From: Anaerolineales bacterium
Lineage (GTDB): Bacteria > Chloroflexota > Anaerolineae > Anaerolineales > E44-bin32
DNA length: 6,102 bases
Assembly: GCA_011772595.1 (NCBI GenBank)
Contig: WVZH01000432.1
Coordinates: 225,087-231,188, forward strand
Direction: 5' to 3'
How positions within the stretch are numbered: the first letter of the stretch is position 1; the number at the start of each line of letters is the position of its first letter. Below are positions 4,884 to 6,102 of the stretch, piece after piece. The notes beneath the pieces were generated by a model. The model did not search any database, had not been told where the DNA came from, and saw only the letters and a list, made by a program, of their open reading frames with translations. The translations under genes and the position numbers were made by a program.

Positions 4884-5843
4884 ATGGAAGAGCTTGCTGC
4901 CATCATTAAGACTCAGGCGCTAACCCGTGACTTTGGGAAGACGCGGGCGGTAGATTCCCTTGATCTGTCCATCCCGCCCGGTGAGCTTTTCGGGATCGTG
5001 GGTCCGGATGGAGCCGGCAAAACCACCACGTTGCGACTTTTAGCGGGCTTGCTGAGCATTACCTCCGGTTCTGCCACCGTATCCGGCTACGATCTGGCGC
5101 GTCAGTCGGAAGCGATCAAACACAAGATCGGCTACATGGCGCAGCAGTTTAGCCTCTATGGCGAACTCACGGTGTTGGAGAATCTGCGTTTCTTCTCAAA
5201 ACTCTACGACGTGGATGAGGCACAATTGCCCTCCCGCATGGAGAATCTACTCTCCTTCGCCGGACTGACGGAATTCAAGGATCGTCGCGGAGCGCATCTA
5301 TCGGGGGGTATGCAGAAGAAGCTTGCGTTGGCTTGTACGTTGATTCACCATCCGGAAATCCTATTGCTCGACGAACCGACGACCGGCGTGGATCCGGTTT
5401 CGCGACGTGAGTTTTGGAATATTCTGACGGATCTTCATCTGGAGGGGACTACGGTTGTGGTGAGTACACCCTATATGGACGAAGCGGACCGCTGTGCGAG
5501 GGTCGGGTTGATGTACGCCGGGCGTATGATGATGTGTGACACGCCGCAACGCATTCGTACGGAAGTCCGGGGCGACGTCGTTGAATTGCGACCTGAGGAA
5601 TGGCGCAAAGCAAAAGCCATCGTGGAGTCGCTGCCGGGAGTACTTGAAGTGCAGACCTACGGGGAGCGCCTCCACCTGGTGGTGGATTCAGCTGCGAGGC
5701 AGATTCCTAATATCGAGAAGATTTTGAGGAAGGAAAAAATACGCCACACTGGGCTCAGGCGAGCACCAGCTCGTATGGAAGAGGCCTTCATTTCGCTGAT
5801 TCGCAAGTTGGAGGCCCTCGAAGGAAACTCGTTGGAGGAGTGA
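4884..5843 (+). CDS. ABC transporter ATP-binding protein, YbhF/drug-export type
   Basis: A 319-residue ATPase subunit of an ABC-2 exporter. From the ATG at 4884: Walker A GPDGAGKT at 40-47, Q-loop AQQFSLYGELT near 86-96, signature LSGGM at 139-143, Walker B ILLLDEP at 159-165 and D-loop TTGVD. The switch region reads VVVSTPYMDEADRC, so the usual H-loop His is Pro196. The PDGAGKTT plus STPYMDEA combination recalls the N-terminal ATPase half of YbhF-type tandem proteins, which pair with a second, fully active ATPase half. After about 230 comes the C-terminal accessory domain common in drug and antibiotic exporters. The frame is open further back (GTGs at 4815 and 4860), but those starts would overlap the membrane gene, which ends 10 bases before this ATG. 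The ribosome site here is weak. The permease gene follows 1 base after the stop. Substrate unknown. Confidence 0.92.
   Translation: MEELAAIIKTQALTRDFGKTRAVDSLDLSIPPGELFGIVGPDGAGKTTTLRLLAGLLSITSGSATVSGYDLARQSEAIKHKIGYMAQQFSLYGELTVLENLRFFSKLYDVDEAQLPSRMENLLSFAGLTEFKDRRGAHLSGGMQKKLALACTLIHHPEILLLDEPTTGVDPVSRREFWNILTDLHLEGTTVVVSTPYMDEADRCARVGLMYAGRMMMCDTPQRIRTEVRGDVVELRPEEWRKAKAIVESLPGVLEVQTYGERLHLVVDSAARQIPNIEKILRKEKIRHTGLRRAPARMEEAFISLIRKLEALEGNSLEE
5834..5838 (+). promoter_or_regulatory. Ribosome binding site setting a GTG start for the permease
   Basis: GGAGG lies inside the last codons of the ATPase gene, 6 bases before the GTG at 5845. It supports that GTG as the permease start, because no in-frame ATG occurs until codon 18 (5896), already within the conserved KEF---MRDP segment. 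The arrangement suggests coupled translation of ATPase and permease. Confidence 0.75.
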
Positions 5844-5844
5844 G

Positions 5845-6102
5845 GTGTCATTTCGTCGGCTGTGGGCTGTAGCGGTTAAAGAGTTCAACCACATCATGCG
5901 TGATCCGATCACGTTGTTCCTAGTCATCCTCGCGCCCACTGTCGTGCTCTTCGTGATGGCTTTCGCTGTGGCGGTCGACATCCGGCATGTGCCTATCGCC
6001 GTTCTAGACTATGATCGCAGCCCGACCTCACGTGCCTTCGTCCAGCAGATCACGGCGGGTGAGGACCTTGATTTATTCAGCCAGGTGAATGCGTTTGATG
6101 AG
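5845..6102 (+). CDS. ABC-2 type transporter permease, N-terminal part (3' end outside window)
   Basis: The first 86 codons of a membrane permease, open to the window edge. The N-terminus reads FRRLWAVAVKEFNHIMRDP, the cytosolic elbow typical of YbhS/YbhR-type ABC-2 permeases. A membrane helix follows at about residues 22-45 (PITLFLVILAPTVVLFVMAF). It leads into DIRHVPIAVLDYDRSPTSR, the conserved start of the large extracytoplasmic domain of this family. Together with the ATPase just upstream it would form the export channel. Full-length members are usually 370-400 residues, so most of the protein is missing here. The GTG start is set by GGAGG at 5834-5838. Confidence 0.93.
   Translation, partial: MSFRRLWAVAVKEFNHIMRDPITLFLVILAPTVVLFVMAFAVAVDIRHVPIAVLDYDRSPTSRAFVQQITAGEDLDLFSQVNAFDE

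Noticed and set aside
1..6102. CRISPR array, tRNA or rRNA genes, insertion sequences.
   Set aside because: No periodic repeats, no tRNA-like cloverleaf stretches, no transposase-like protein and no terminal inverted repeats were seen.

Overview
This is a gene-dense bacterial window of moderate GC (mid-50s percent by eye). All eight genes are on the + strand, and no non-coding gap exceeds about 175 bases. The gene families are anaerobe/environmental in flavour: an HgcA-like corrinoid protein, an HgcB-like ferredoxin, a deazaflavin (F420)-type oxidoreductase, TetR regulators and an ABC-2 exporter. F420-type enzymes together with HgcA-like proteins would fit an environmental lineage such as Chloroflexota. 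That taxonomic guess is weak and rests on gene content alone.

Region 1 (1-2739) is a tightly packed unit. It starts with the C-terminal end of a TetR-family regulator cut by the window edge. The next gene starts on the base after its stop codon and encodes a 540-residue protein. This protein joins a class I SAM-dependent methyltransferase (about residues 1-215) to a full HgcA-like module (about 255-540): a corrinoid-binding domain with the cap-helix motif NVWCAAGGG, then five predicted membrane helices. Four bases later comes a small HgcB-like ferredoxin with an altered first cluster motif. It overlaps by 17 bases a nitroreductase-fold, F420/deazaflavin-dependent-type oxidoreductase. Together the genes suggest a membrane-bound, SAM-fed corrinoid methyl-transfer system with its own electron supply. 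The methyl acceptor is unknown. The changed cap-helix end and the absence of HgcB's extra C-terminal cysteines warn against simply calling it mercury methylation.

Region 2 (2740-3751) holds a patatin-like phospholipase after a 94-base gap that contains an 8-bp inverted repeat. The gene has a Ser-Asp dyad but an unusual oxyanion-loop sequence.

Region 3 (3752-6102) is a second TetR-controlled unit. A likely promoter segment and a perfect 14-bp palindrome sit just upstream of a complete TetR regulator. This regulator's ligand domain aligns without gaps to the truncated TetR at the start of the window. Downstream are a small three-helix membrane protein, an ABC ATPase of the YbhF/drug-export type, and the start of an ABC-2 permease that runs off the window. 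This looks like a self-regulated efflux operon.

The two related TetR regulators, each heading its own cassette, suggest that the methyl-transfer unit and the exporter may answer to related ligands. That link is inference.
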